DNA of 64,000 nt from positions 558,001 to 622,000 of the forward strand of contig NZ_CP009556.1 in assembly GCF_000959365.1 (NCBI RefSeq). Reading direction: 5' to 3'. The notes under the pieces were generated by a model. The model saw nothing but the letters and a program-made list of their open reading frames with translations, ran no database searches and was not told where the DNA came from. Positions 1-8,503 of the stretch are shown one piece after another. Each line of letters opens with the position of its first letter. Position 1 is the stretch's first letter. The stretch is from Burkholderia oklahomensis C6786 (lineage in GTDB: Bacteria > Pseudomonadota > Gammaproteobacteria > Burkholderiales > Burkholderiaceae). The position numbers and the translations under genes were made by a program.

Positions 1-85
1 GCTCGAGCGTGTGCGGCACGCTTGCTTCGTTGTGCAGGTCCGCCGGATCGACGGCCTGCTTTTCGGTACGGGCGCGCGGCTTCAT
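1..85 (-). CDS. N-terminus of a protein downstream of bdhA, possibly a patatin-like phospholipase (partial)
   Basis: An ATG on the minus strand opens a frame that runs off the left edge after about 28 residues ([10 protein letters not shown]..., then hydrophilic). The ATG overlaps the bdhA stop codon as ATGA, which implies translational coupling in an adc-bdhA-X operon. In many Burkholderia and Ralstonia genomes the third gene of this operon is a patatin-like (DUF3734) phospholipase. That identity is an inference from gene order, because too little of the protein is visible to show a domain. Confidence 0.5.
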   Translation of the reverse strand, partial: MKPRARTEKQAVDPADLHNEASVPHTLE

Positions 86-867
86 TGCATGAACCAGCCG
101 TGGCTGACGATGAACGACTGGCCGGTCAGCGCCGCGCTCGGAAACGCCGATAGAAACAGCACCGTCTTCGCGACGTCCTCGACGGTCGTGAACACGCCGT
201 CGACCGTATTGCCGAGCATCACCTTCTTCACGACTTCCTCTTCGCTGATCCCGAGCTCCTTCGCCTGCTCCGGAATCTGCTTGTCGACGAGCGGCGTGCG
301 CACGAAGCCCGGACACACGACGTGCGAGCGCACGTTGTGCTTCGCGCCTTCCTTCGCCAGCACGCGCGCGAGACCCAGCAGCCCGTGCTTCGCCGTCACG
401 TACGCCGACTTCAGCGGCGACGCCTCGTGCGAATGCACCGAGCCCATGTAGATCACGACGCCGCCGCGATCGTCCTGGTACATGTGCTTGAGCGCGGCCT
501 TCGTCGTCAGGAACGCGCCGTCGACGTGAATCGCCTGCATCTTCTTCCAGTCGGCGAACGAGTAGTTCTCGATCGGATTGACGATCTGGATGCCCGCGTT
601 CGACACCAGGATGTCGACCGAGCCGAACGTCTCCGCGACCTTGTCGATGCCGCGGTTGACCGCGTCCTCGTTCGTCACGTCCATCGCGACGCCGATCGCC
701 TTGCCGCCCGCCTGCCCGATCTGCTCGGCGACCGCGTTCGCGCCGTCCTGATTCAGATCGGCGATCGCGACCGCGGCGCCCGCGCGCGCGAGCTCCAGCG
801 CGATTTCCTTGCCGATGCCGCTTGCTGCGCCCGTCACGACTGCGGTCTTGCCATTCAGATTGCTCAT
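82..867 (-). CDS. bdhA: 3-hydroxybutyrate dehydrogenase (SDR)
   Basis: This 261-residue short-chain dehydrogenase should interconvert (R)-3-hydroxybutyrate and acetoacetate with NAD in the cytoplasm, as part of polyhydroxybutyrate and ketone-body use. The Rossmann motif TGAASGIG lies at residues 12-19, NAG at about 90-92, and the catalytic Ser143, Tyr156 and Lys160 (YVTAK) are all present. Length is normal for the family. An AGGA Shine-Dalgarno sits just before the ATG. It lies 46 bp downstream of adc, which makes or removes its product acetoacetate, and overlaps the next gene by ATGA. The pairing with adc strongly supports the hydroxybutyrate assignment over other SDRs. Confidence 0.93.
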   Translation of the reverse strand: MSNLNGKTAVVTGAASGIGKEIALELARAGAAVAIADLNQDGANAVAEQIGQAGGKAIGVAMDVTNEDAVNRGIDKVAETFGSVDILVSNAGIQIVNPIENYSFADWKKMQAIHVDGAFLTTKAALKHMYQDDRGGVVIYMGSVHSHEASPLKSAYVTAKHGLLGLARVLAKEGAKHNVRSHVVCPGFVRTPLVDKQIPEQAKELGISEEEVVKKVMLGNTVDGVFTTVEDVAKTVLFLSAFPSAALTGQSFIVSHGWFMQ

Positions 868-913
868 GATCGAATTCCTGTCCAGAAAGTAGTAGGGAAG
901 GATGCGGCGCGCG

Positions 914-1654
914 TCACTGCGCGAGGTAATCGTAGACGACTTCGCCGAGGCCGAGCGTCAAATCGGCCATCAGATGCCGCGCTTCGACGACCTCGAGCAC
1001 CGGCAGATCGGCGACGGGCGCGAGCGCATGCGGCGCGAGCTGCAGCGACGCGGGGCCCGTCCACGCGCCTTTCATCTTGATGTCCTGCAAGTAGTAGCGC
1101 ACGAGCTCGCAGACGCGCGCCGAGCCGTCGACGTGCGGAATGATCTTCAGCAGGAAATTCGCGCCGGCGAGGCGCTTCTGCTGCTCGTCGAGATCGAGCT
1201 CCTTGTGCTTGTAGCCCATCGTGCCCGTCGCGACGCGCACGGGGCCGTAGTCGAGCGTGCCGAGCAGCGTGTCGATGTGCGTTTCCAGCGTCGGCTGCGC
1301 GAGTTTCTTCGGGAATCCCCACAATTCGCGGCCGCCCGCGATCGGCGGGTGATCGTTCAGATACATCGCGAGCGTGTAGCCGCCCGGCTGGCCGTTGTAC
1401 TCGACGGGGATCACCTGGCCGCTCTCGGTGTAATCGCCGAACCCGGTTGAATCGGGCATCCGGATGAATTCGTAATGGACGAGCGGTTCCTTGACTTCCA
1501 GCGGTTCCGGCACGATTTCGCGGAGGCGGTCGATGTCGGTGCGGTAGGTGATGATCAGGAATTCCCGATTGACGAAACGATAAGGGCCCATCGGAAACGC
1601 CGGGCTCGTGAGAGGCATCGCGAATGCTTTCGATCGGACTTGGCTGGGCTTCAT
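914..1654 (-). CDS. adc: Acetoacetate decarboxylase
   Basis: A 246-residue protein of the Adc family, which decarboxylates acetoacetate to acetone and CO2 through a lysine Schiff base. The family signature [11 protein letters not shown] is at about residues 107-117, and Lys116 is the probable Schiff-base lysine. An upstream in-frame ATG would add 40 residues, but the start at 1654 is preferred: it has a GGAG ribosome site at normal spacing and gives the usual family length. First gene of the adc-bdhA operon. Some family members act on other beta-keto or aldol substrates, so the exact substrate rests on the linkage to bdhA. Confidence 0.9.
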   Translation of the reverse strand: MKPSQVRSKAFAMPLTSPAFPMGPYRFVNREFLIITYRTDIDRLREIVPEPLEVKEPLVHYEFIRMPDSTGFGDYTESGQVIPVEYNGQPGGYTLAMYLNDHPPIAGGRELWGFPKKLAQPTLETHIDTLLGTLDYGPVRVATGTMGYKHKELDLDEQQKRLAGANFLLKIIPHVDGSARVCELVRYYLQDIKMKGAWTGPASLQLAPHALAPVADLPVLEVVEARHLMADLTLGLGEVVYDYLAQ

Positions 1655-2123
1655 GCGAACTCCTTGTTGATCGCTTCGTTGGCGGGGTGCCGATATCGTA
1701 TGCCTCTGCGAATCGATTGTGCGATGCCGCAACTGGAAAAGATTATTGCGCAAATCGACGCAGTGAAATGACAAATATTGACAGTGTTGCGGAGGCCGTA
1801 ACGAATGCGCGCCGGCGGGTGACGGACAGCGAATCGCCGGCGCTCCGGCGCGGCAAAGGGTGAGTCTTTTCGGGGGCTATGGTGAGCATTTACGGGACAC
1901 GTGAAACGAATGTGAACGACGGCGCGAAACCGCATGCTGCGTCGCGCGACACGCGCGATTGAACTTTTGGGGAAGGACCGTCCTCGAAGAAGCGCGTTGT
2001 AGAATTTTCGATTTTCCTTTCGATCTCGCGGCGCTCCGGGTTAAGCCTTTCTTAAGCGTGCGCGTCCTAGCATCGTTCGGACCGGTGACCCGGTGCCGTT
2101 CGATTCGCTACCGTTTCAGTCCC
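1655..2123. other. Intergenic region between divergent adc and PAP2 genes
   Basis: This 469-bp gap should carry the promoters for the adc operon (leftward) and the PAP2 phosphatase (rightward). It is less GC-rich near 1730-1800 than its surroundings. No convincing gene or RNA was recognised. Confidence 0.6.
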
Positions 2124-2720
2124 ATGCAAAACTTCAATCTCGCTGTCTTTTCCGCGCTCAATGCGGGTTCCGCTCCGCATCTCGCCGCCGTTCGATTCGG
2201 CGTGTTCGCCGCCGATTGGCTCGTCTATGCGGTGCCCGCGCTGCTGCTGTTGACCTGGGTGATGGGCGCGCGCCCGACGCGTCGCCAGGCGATCGAAGCG
2301 GGCGTCGGCGCATGTGTCGCGCTCGCGCTCGCGCAGGTGATCGGCCACTTCTGGTATTCGCCGCGGCCGTTCGTGCTCGGCGTCGGCACGCAGTTGATTC
2401 CGCACGCGCCGGACGGCTCGTTTCCGAGCGATCACGCGACCTTCGTCTGCAGCGTCGCGGCGGGCCTGCTCATCGCGAGCACGACGCGCGCGGCGGGCGT
2501 CGCGCTCGCCGTCATCGCGGCGGTGGTCGGGTGGGGGCGCATCTACGTCGGCGTGCACTGGCCGCTCGACATCGCGGGCGGCGCGCTCGTCGGAACCGCC
2601 GGCGCGCTTGCCGCTCATCTGTACGGCCGTCCGGTGACGGCGCTGCTCGACCGGATCGGCGAATCCGTGCATGCGGTCGCGTTCACGCGATTGCACGAGC
2701 GGTCGATTCGACTCGACTGA
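2124..2720 (+). CDS. PAP2-family phosphatase, probable undecaprenyl-diphosphatase
   Basis: A 198-residue integral membrane phosphatase. The three phosphatase signatures are visible: RPF after a YSP context (about residue 81), PSDHAT (about 104-109) and a GWGRIYVGVHWPLD block with the catalytic Arg, His and Asp (about 146-159). Several hydrophobic helices surround them. BcrC/YbjG-type relatives recycle undecaprenyl diphosphate for peptidoglycan synthesis at the inner membrane. I chose the ATG at 2124 (MQNFNLAVF) because the family begins near this motif; the upstream in-frame extension looks non-coding. A lipid phosphatase of another specificity cannot be excluded. Confidence 0.8.
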   Translation: MQNFNLAVFSALNAGSAPHLAAVRFGVFAADWLVYAVPALLLLTWVMGARPTRRQAIEAGVGACVALALAQVIGHFWYSPRPFVLGVGTQLIPHAPDGSFPSDHATFVCSVAAGLLIASTTRAAGVALAVIAAVVGWGRIYVGVHWPLDIAGGALVGTAGALAAHLYGRPVTALLDRIGESVHAVAFTRLHERSIRLD

Positions 2721-2742
2721 CGATAATCGACGGGAATCCGAA

Positions 2743-2979
2743 TCAACCGGGCGTTCTCGTCTGGGCGGTGTCGTTCGTCGAGCTCGGCGCGACGTCGGCG
2801 CCGCCGTGCAATTCGACGTTTTCGGTCTGCAGCTGGCGCGCGGCTTCACGATCGAGCGCACTGTCTTTCAGGATCGCGCACATCGCGACGAACAGCGCGA
2901 GCGCGATTGCGGCGAGTCCGCAATAGCCGGCGATTCTGAGCGTCTTCGGGATGCCTGCGTGGGTGTGGTGGCGAGTCAT
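2743..2979 (-). CDS. Small single-span membrane protein of unknown function
   Basis: A 78-residue frame, convergent with the PAP2 gene. It has a short basic, histidine-bearing N-terminus, one strong hydrophobic helix at about residues 19-36 (CGLAAIALALFVAMCAIL) and a polar tail, a normal topology for a small inner-membrane protein. No family was recognised. No clear ribosome site precedes the ATG, so both the gene and its start are tentative. Confidence 0.4.
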   Translation of the reverse strand: MTRHHTHAGIPKTLRIAGYCGLAAIALALFVAMCAILKDSALDREAARQLQTENVELHGGADVAPSSTNDTAQTRTPG

Positions 2980-3778
2980 GGTCGCGTATCCGGGTGACGA
3001 CGCGCGAGGTCGCGCGGTCTCGTTCTCATTCGACGCGGAAAAATGCAGTGACGCGCGTCGTGCTTTTTCGATATTCGGATCACAGGCGGCGCGGGCCACT
3101 TTGCCCCGGAGTACGCCGACGTGTGCCGCGACGGCTTCGCCGAACCGGCCGCGTGCCGTCGAGATAGGTATAGGACACCGGCGGCGCGGATGCAACTCCG
3201 TCAGTGTCGAGCGCGCGCGATGCCGCCTATGCGATGCAAGCCGATTGATGGAGTGCAAACGGATGCGCGTCGAGGGACGCGGCCGTGGCTCTATGTGCGG
3301 ATGGAGCGGCTCCGTAAAATCAGCGGAAAAAGCGATGAAATGGCTTGGCCGACGCGTGGCGCACAGTGCGCACTACGCGAGGCCGATGCGGCCGTCCGTG
3401 CTTTAGCCGCGCGGTTGTACTAGCCGGTGCGAACGAGATTCACATGCCGCGATCGATGCGTGGCGAGTGCCGGCGAGCCGAAGCATATTGAGATAAGTGC
3501 GGTGTGCGGCGGCAACGCGCATGCGATTGCGTTCATACGAAAACGCGATGAGATAGGTCAGGCCGCTCGAGGGCATCTCCCTTGCTCGCGACCGGCAGCG
3601 CATGCGCGTGCCGCTGACTGGCCCATATCGTGATTCAAGTGCGACAAGGGCGAGTGGGCGAGGATGCGCACTTCGAGTTCATGAGCGCGAAGCCGGCGTG
3701 AATTCCGCGCGCGGGCCTCGCTGCCGCCGAGTATCGAGCGCCGAGCGCGCGCCGCGTTCGCTCGATGCGTTCACCGCA
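2980..3778. other. Gene-poor region
   Basis: About 800 bp with no frame showing a recognisable protein, ribosome site or composition typical of a gene. The open frames here are short and arginine-rich, the usual pattern of chance frames in high-GC DNA. Confidence 0.5.
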
Positions 3779-4606
3779 TCAGTCTTCGAGCGATTCGTGA
3801 ACCGCGACCGCGCCGTGCTTCCAGTAAGCGGATGCGCGAATCCGCGATTTCGCGACGCCGCGCTCGTTGAACAGATGCTCGCGCACGCCGCGCATCGCGG
3901 CCGCTTCGCCCGCGGCCCACACGTAGCCGTCGCCGGCCGGCAGCGGCAGCTCCCGCAACGCGTCGACCAGCTGACTTCCACCGCGCTCGCCGTTTGCAGC
4001 GTCGTCGCGATGGCGCCACAAGACGTACAGATCCGCATCGGTCGCGAAGTCGACCTGCGCGGACGTATCGGCCACTTCCAGCACGGCGGCGACGCGCGTG
4101 CCGGCCGGCAATTCCTCGAGGCGTCGAGCGACGGCGGGCAATGCGGTGTCGTCGCCGATCAGCAGGTGCCAATCGAAATCCTTCGGGATCACGAACGAAC
4201 CGCGCGGTCCGCCGATGCCGAGCGTTTGACCGACGCGCGCCTGCGCGGCCCACTGCGACGCCGGTCCCGGATGATGCAGCACGAAATCGAGGTCGAGCTC
4301 GCGGGCGGCGCGATCGTAGCGACGCGGCGTGAAATCGCGTGCGACGGGGCGCGGTTGGTCGTCCGGAAACACGATGCCGTTCGGGCCGAGCTCGGGACGC
4401 GCGGGCGTGTCCTCGCCGGGCGGCGGGAAGAAGACCTTCACGTGATCGTCGAACGATGCCGATTCGAAATCGTCGAGTTCGTCGCCCGTCAGCGTCACGC
4501 GCATCAGATGCGGCGTCACCGCAGTGACGCGCTTGACCTGCAGCAGGCGGAATTTCAGCGTATGGCGCACGCGTACGACCGCGCGCTCGGGAGTCGGTTG
4601 GGTCAT
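3779..4606 (-). CDS. Siderophore-interacting protein / NADPH-dependent ferric-chelate reductase (ViuB/YqjH family)
   Basis: A 275-residue flavoprotein of the ViuB/SIP family. These enzymes reduce ferric siderophores in the cytoplasm with NAD(P)H to free Fe(II). The FAD-binding RDFTPRRYD motif is at about residues 113-121 and the nucleotide-binding segment LLIGDDTALPAVARR lies mid-protein; the C-terminus has the family WAAGEAAAMR block. The start at 4606 follows a GGAGA ribosome site. It lies 38 bp downstream of a PadR regulator with a His/Gly-rich N-terminus. That mirrors E. coli NfeR (YqjI) and its target NfeF (YqjH), except that here the two genes are co-oriented, not divergent. Confidence 0.85.
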   Translation of the reverse strand: MTQPTPERAVVRVRHTLKFRLLQVKRVTAVTPHLMRVTLTGDELDDFESASFDDHVKVFFPPPGEDTPARPELGPNGIVFPDDQPRPVARDFTPRRYDRAARELDLDFVLHHPGPASQWAAQARVGQTLGIGGPRGSFVIPKDFDWHLLIGDDTALPAVARRLEELPAGTRVAAVLEVADTSAQVDFATDADLYVLWRHRDDAANGERGGSQLVDALRELPLPAGDGYVWAAGEAAAMRGVREHLFNERGVAKSRIRASAYWKHGAVAVHESLED

Positions 4607-4644
4607 GTCGATGGGTTCTCCTGGATAAGCCGGATGCGGCTCGA

Positions 4645-5358
4645 TCAGTCCTGGGTCCGGCCTTCGATGTCGGCGACGGCACGCCGCAGGATCGCCGCGA
4701 TGCGGCGCTGCTCGTCGGCGTCGGCGCTGCTCTTGCGGAAGAGCGCTTGCTTGAGCGCCATCCGCGCTTCGACGAATTCCGGCAGCCAGCCGCGCGTATC
4801 GTCGTCGGAGGCGGCGGGCGCTTCGCCGGCGAACGCGCGGCGCATGAACTCCATCTTGCGGCCGAGATGCGCGAGCTTCGCGAACAACAGGTCGACGCGT
4901 TCGCGCTGCGCATCGAGGTGCGCGCGGCCCGCGTCGGCGAGCGCATAGCGCTTGCGGTTGCCTTCGGCCTGCACGGTCACGTAACCGAGCTCTTCCAGAT
5001 AGGTGAGCGCCGGATACACCATGCCGGGGCTCGGCGCGTAGAAGCCGCTCGATCGTGTGTCGAGCGCCTTGATCAGCTCGTAGCCGTGGCTCGGCTGCTC
5101 GGCGAGCAGCGCGAGCAGCAGCAGTTGCAGGTCGTCGGCGCTGAATTGACGCCCGCGCGGCATGGCGTCGTCGCCGCCGAAGCCGCCGAAACCGCCCGGG
5201 CCGCCGCCGAAACCGCCGAACGGGCCGAAGCCGTGCCGGCCGCCGCCGCCGCCGCGTCGATGGCCGCCGATCATGTGGCGGAACATCTCGAGCGGCCCGG
5301 CGCCGAACGAGGTATGCACGCCGCATCCGCGGCGCGAAAACAGATGAGAGTGGCGCAT
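4645..5358 (-). CDS. PadR-family regulator with Gly/His-rich N-terminal extension (NfeR/YqjI-like)
   Basis: This 237-residue protein has a PadR winged helix at about residues 75-155 (QLLLLALLAEQPSHGYELIK..., then PGMVYPALTYLEELGYV) and a C-terminal dimerisation helix region. The first 60 residues are unusual: histidines, one cysteine, then long glycine runs with phenylalanine. E. coli YqjI/NfeR carries a comparable metal-binding extension that lets nickel or iron control repression of the adjacent ferric reductase gene. The start at 5358 follows GGAGAAGG. Two copies of a palindromic element lie directly upstream, so autoregulation is likely. Metal sensing is inferred by analogy. Confidence 0.82.
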   Translation of the reverse strand: MRHSHLFSRRGCGVHTSFGAGPLEMFRHMIGGHRRGGGGGRHGFGPFGGFGGGPGGFGGFGGDDAMPRGRQFSADDLQLLLLALLAEQPSHGYELIKALDTRSSGFYAPSPGMVYPALTYLEELGYVTVQAEGNRKRYALADAGRAHLDAQRERVDLLFAKLAHLGRKMEFMRRAFAGEAPAASDDDTRGWLPEFVEARMALKQALFRKSSADADEQRRIAAILRRAVADIEGRTQD

Positions 5359-5384
5359 CGCCTTCTCCGGTGTGTCTTTAGATG

Positions 5385-5410
5385 TATCGAAAGATATATA
5401 TCGAAAGATA
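5385..5410. promoter_or_regulatory. Duplicated TATCGAAAGATA operator upstream of the PadR gene
   Basis: TATCGAAAGATA occurs at 5385-5396 and again at 5399-5410, 14 bp apart, and each copy is a TATC-N4-GATA dyad. They lie 27-52 bp upstream of the PadR start, where an autorepressor would block the promoter. PadR regulators typically bind AT-rich dyads of this kind. Binding is inferred. Confidence 0.65.
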
Positions 5411-5420
5411 TAAAGTCAAT

Positions 5421-5984
5421 GGGATTTTATGGGGGGCGGACGGTGGCGGGCAGGGCTATGGTGTTACGAATACCGATCATTTATTGATATTTGCGAAGTC
5501 GCCATCGGCCGCGACGCCCATGTTCGGACACCCGCTCGCGCAATGGCGCTGGAACCCTGCCGCGATCCCGAATTCACCGTAGCAGTCGCTACGGGGATTT
5601 TTGAGGCATTCGACAAGGACCTGCCGTCCGTCATCACGGTATCTGCGAATAGACCCGCTCGCTTTGAAGCAGATACCCGGCGGCCAATCCAAGCGCATCG
5701 GCGATCGCCAATACGGTGCTGATGCGCGGATCGGACGTCGACGAGCGCGTCGTTCGCGCGCGGCCTCGGCTCGGCGCTAAGGGATAGCGAGGATAGCGAA
5801 ACCCGTCACGCGTACCCGCCTTCGCCTTTCGCGGTGTCTCCACAAAAGCGAACAAACTTGTTCCGATTATTTCGCTTTCTGCGGATCGTTTCCTCCACTT
5901 ACCCTTGCTGCACCCGATCGCGCGCCGTCGCCCGCCGCTGGCACTCGCACGGGCAATGGAGACAATCGAAACCGGAGACATCAC
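5421..5984. other. Intergenic region before the MHS transporter
   Basis: About 560 bp without a supported gene. On the minus strand at about 5640-5730 a frame reads RISTVLAIADALGLAAGYLL, reminiscent of the last helix of an XRE-type regulator, but nothing upstream of it resembles the rest of one. The promoter of the permease gene should lie at the right end. Confidence 0.4.
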
Positions 5985-7304
5985 GTGTCGCAAGTCCGCC
6001 CTCTTGCAACAGCCCCCTATTCCCAGCAGGCCGGGACTTTCGCCCGCCTTCGTTCCATTTTCAGCGGATCGGTCGGCAATCTCATCGAGTACTACGACTG
6101 GTACGTGTATTCGGCCTTTTCACTGTACTTCGCCAAGGTTTTCTTTCCGGCCGGAAGCCAGACCGTGCAGTTGCTCAACACCGCGGCCATCTTCGCCGTC
6201 GGCTTCGTCATGCGGCCCATCGGCGGCTGGCTGGTCGGCCAGTACGCGGATCGCAAGGGACGCAAGGCGGCCCTGCTGATCTCGGTGCTGGCGATGTGCT
6301 TCGGCTCGTTGATCATCGGCCTGACGCCGGGCTACAACAGCATCGGCATGGCGGCTCCCATTCTGTTGGTCGTCGCGCGGCTGCTGCAGGGGTTGAGCCT
6401 CGGAGGCGAGTACGCCAGCTCGGCCACGTATCTGAGCGAAATGGCGGACAAGACGAGCCGCGGCTTCTATTCCAGCTTCCTGTTCGCTACGCTGTCGCTC
6501 GGCCAGCTGCTCGCCATGGCGGTGTTGGTGGCGCTCCAGCAGTTCTTCCTGAGCGCCGCACAACTGGAAAGCTGGGGCTGGCGCATTCCCTTCCTGATCG
6601 GATCTCTGGCGGCGGGCGCCGCGATCTTTCTGCGCCGCAATATGGAAGAAACGGAATCGTTCGAGCAGCACCGGCAGAGCAAGCGCAGCCGCACGTCTGT
6701 CGCGGAGCTGTTCAGGCACAAGCGCGAATGTCTGATCGTGGCAGGCCTGACGCTCGGCGGCACGGTCGCGTTCTACGCCTACACGACGTACATGCAGAAA
6801 TTCCTCGTCAACAGCGCGGGGATGAGCAAGGCGGATGCCTCCATGGTGTCCGTCATCAGCCTGATTGCCTTCGTGTTGATGCAACCGGTGTTCGGCAGCC
6901 TGTCGGATCGCGTCGGCCGTCGTCCGCTGCTGATCGCCTTCGGCGTGCTGGGAACGGTGTGCACCGTCCCGATCTTCAACGAGCTGATGATGGTCCGAAG
7001 CATGGGCGGCGCGCTTGTGCTGATCTCGGCTGCGCTGCTGATCGTCAGCCTGTATTCGTCCGTCAGCGCGGTGGCCAAGGCGGAGCTGTTTCCGGTTGAA
7101 ATACGCGCGTTGGGCGTGGGCTTGCCTTATGCGATCACGGTATCGCTGTTTGGCGGCACGGCCGAGTACATTGCGCTGTGGACCAAGAGCATCGGACACG
7201 AATCCTGGTTCTTCTGGTACGTGTCTGCGTGCGTTCTGGTGTCGCTGCTGTGCTATCTCTGGATGCCCGATCCCAAGCAGGTGTCCTGCATCGATCAGGA
7301 TTGA
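5985..7304 (+). CDS. MFS transporter, metabolite:H+ symporter (MHS/KgtP-like) family
   Basis: A 439-residue, 12-helix permease. The N-terminal segment GNLIEYYDWYVY is typical of the MHS family (alpha-ketoglutarate, proline/betaine and citrate symporters). The MFS loop motif GQYADRKGRK follows helix 2 and a second copy, GSLSDRVGRR, occurs in the C-terminal half. The start is a GTG at 5985 behind GGAGAC. The nearby amidohydrolase, second permease and 2-hydroxyacid dehydrogenase suggest an organic-acid substrate; the precise one is unknown. Confidence 0.85.
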   Translation: MSQVRPLATAPYSQQAGTFARLRSIFSGSVGNLIEYYDWYVYSAFSLYFAKVFFPAGSQTVQLLNTAAIFAVGFVMRPIGGWLVGQYADRKGRKAALLISVLAMCFGSLIIGLTPGYNSIGMAAPILLVVARLLQGLSLGGEYASSATYLSEMADKTSRGFYSSFLFATLSLGQLLAMAVLVALQQFFLSAAQLESWGWRIPFLIGSLAAGAAIFLRRNMEETESFEQHRQSKRSRTSVAELFRHKRECLIVAGLTLGGTVAFYAYTTYMQKFLVNSAGMSKADASMVSVISLIAFVLMQPVFGSLSDRVGRRPLLIAFGVLGTVCTVPIFNELMMVRSMGGALVLISAALLIVSLYSSVSAVAKAELFPVEIRALGVGLPYAITVSLFGGTAEYIALWTKSIGHESWFFWYVSACVLVSLLCYLWMPDPKQVSCIDQD

Positions 7305-7548
7305 ATCCGGTTCACGGCATGTGTAGCGCGAGCGCCATGCATGCCGGCGCCGCCGTCGGCCATTGATGCAACTTGCGATTTTCATGCGCGCCGCGCGGAG
7401 AATCGCGAGGTGCTCGGCCCGAACGAGCAGGTGGAAAAGTCGCGCGGCAGGGAACAGGCGCGCTCGACGACTCGGCAAGTTGTCGCGCAGGTACGGCGGT
7501 CTCCGTCCTATTTGCGCATGGATTTTCTTACGCAACAAGGACGCAGCG

Positions 7549-8439
7549 ATGATCGGACTCTCCCGCTTTCCAACCGCCTCCATGTGCGCGGCGCCGCTGC
7601 CGCACATCGAGCCGCCGAGTTTCAGGATTCCGCACGGCGCGGTCGACACGCATGCCCACGTCGTCTCGGCCGACCCGGCGTACCGGATGGTCGAGGACCG
7701 CAGCTACACGCCGCCGCCCGCGCCGGAAGAGCAGTATCTTGCGATGCTCGACGCAACCGGGATGACGCGTGGCGTGCTGGTGCAGATCAGTGTCTACGGA
7801 ACCGACAACCGCTACATGCTCGAAGTGCTCGGCCGCCATCCGCAGCGGTTGCGCGGTGTCGCCGTGGTCGCGCCCGACGTGTCCGATCGCGAGCTGGAGG
7901 CAATGCACGCCGCCGGCGTGCGCGGCCTGCGCATCAACGTGCTGTTCGGCGGCGGCATAGGCTTCGCGGCCATGGAAACGCTCGCCAGCCGCGTGAAAGA
8001 TCTGGGCTGGCATCTGCAATTCCTCATGGACGTCAAGGCGCTGCCCGAACTGATGCCGCGCATGATGAAGCTGCCGGTGACCGGCGTGATCGATCACATG
8101 GGCCACACGCCCGTGGCCGAAGGCCTCTCGGCCCCGGGCTTCGTTGCGTTGCGCCATCTCGTGTCCGCGCACGGCTATTGGGTCAAGCTCTCCGGCGCGT
8201 ATCGCATCAGCGACGCATTCCCCACCTTCGAAGACGCGACGCCGTTTGCACGAACGCTGATCGACGATGCGCCCGAGCGCATGGTCTGGGGCAGCGATTG
8301 GCCGCATGTGTCGCTCACGCCGGAGCGCATGCCGAACACCGGCAGCCTGCTCGATCTCGTTGCCGACTGGGCGCCCGACGAGGCCACTCGCCACGGGATC
8401 CTCGTGAGCAATCCGGCCCGCCTGTACGGCTTTGAGTGA
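7549..8439 (+). CDS. Amidohydrolase family 2 (TIM-barrel lactone hydrolase-like)
   Basis: A 296-residue metal-dependent hydrolase of the amidohydrolase-2 family, which includes 2-pyrone-4,6-dicarboxylate lactonase (LigI) and 4-sulfomuconolactone hydrolase. The first metal motif DTHAHV is at about residues 33-38. VIDHMGH lies past mid-protein, and the terminal WGSDWPH with the catalytic Asp precedes a PARLYGF ending typical of the family. The ATG at 7549 has AAGGA upstream and removes a non-coding in-frame extension. It sits between two permeases, so it probably opens a lactone or cyclic acid imported by them. Substrate unknown. Confidence 0.82.
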   Translation: MIGLSRFPTASMCAAPLPHIEPPSFRIPHGAVDTHAHVVSADPAYRMVEDRSYTPPPAPEEQYLAMLDATGMTRGVLVQISVYGTDNRYMLEVLGRHPQRLRGVAVVAPDVSDRELEAMHAAGVRGLRINVLFGGGIGFAAMETLASRVKDLGWHLQFLMDVKALPELMPRMMKLPVTGVIDHMGHTPVAEGLSAPGFVALRHLVSAHGYWVKLSGAYRISDAFPTFEDATPFARTLIDDAPERMVWGSDWPHVSLTPERMPNTGSLLDLVADWAPDEATRHGILVSNPARLYGFE

Positions 8440-8503
8440 AACCGCCCGTCAGCCCGGGCTGCGTGGCGCCATTCACGCCCAATTACAAACGAGGAGACAC
8501 GAA

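Noticed and set aside
5634..5993. Possible XRE-type HTH protein
   Set aside because: Only a final helix-like phrase (RISTVLAIADALGL) is suggestive; the upstream part is not HTH-like and overlaps the permease promoter.
6120..7649. A 509-codon minus-strand frame over the MHS permease
   Set aside because: Opposite a well-supported transporter, repetitive His/Arg/Gln composition, no ribosome site.
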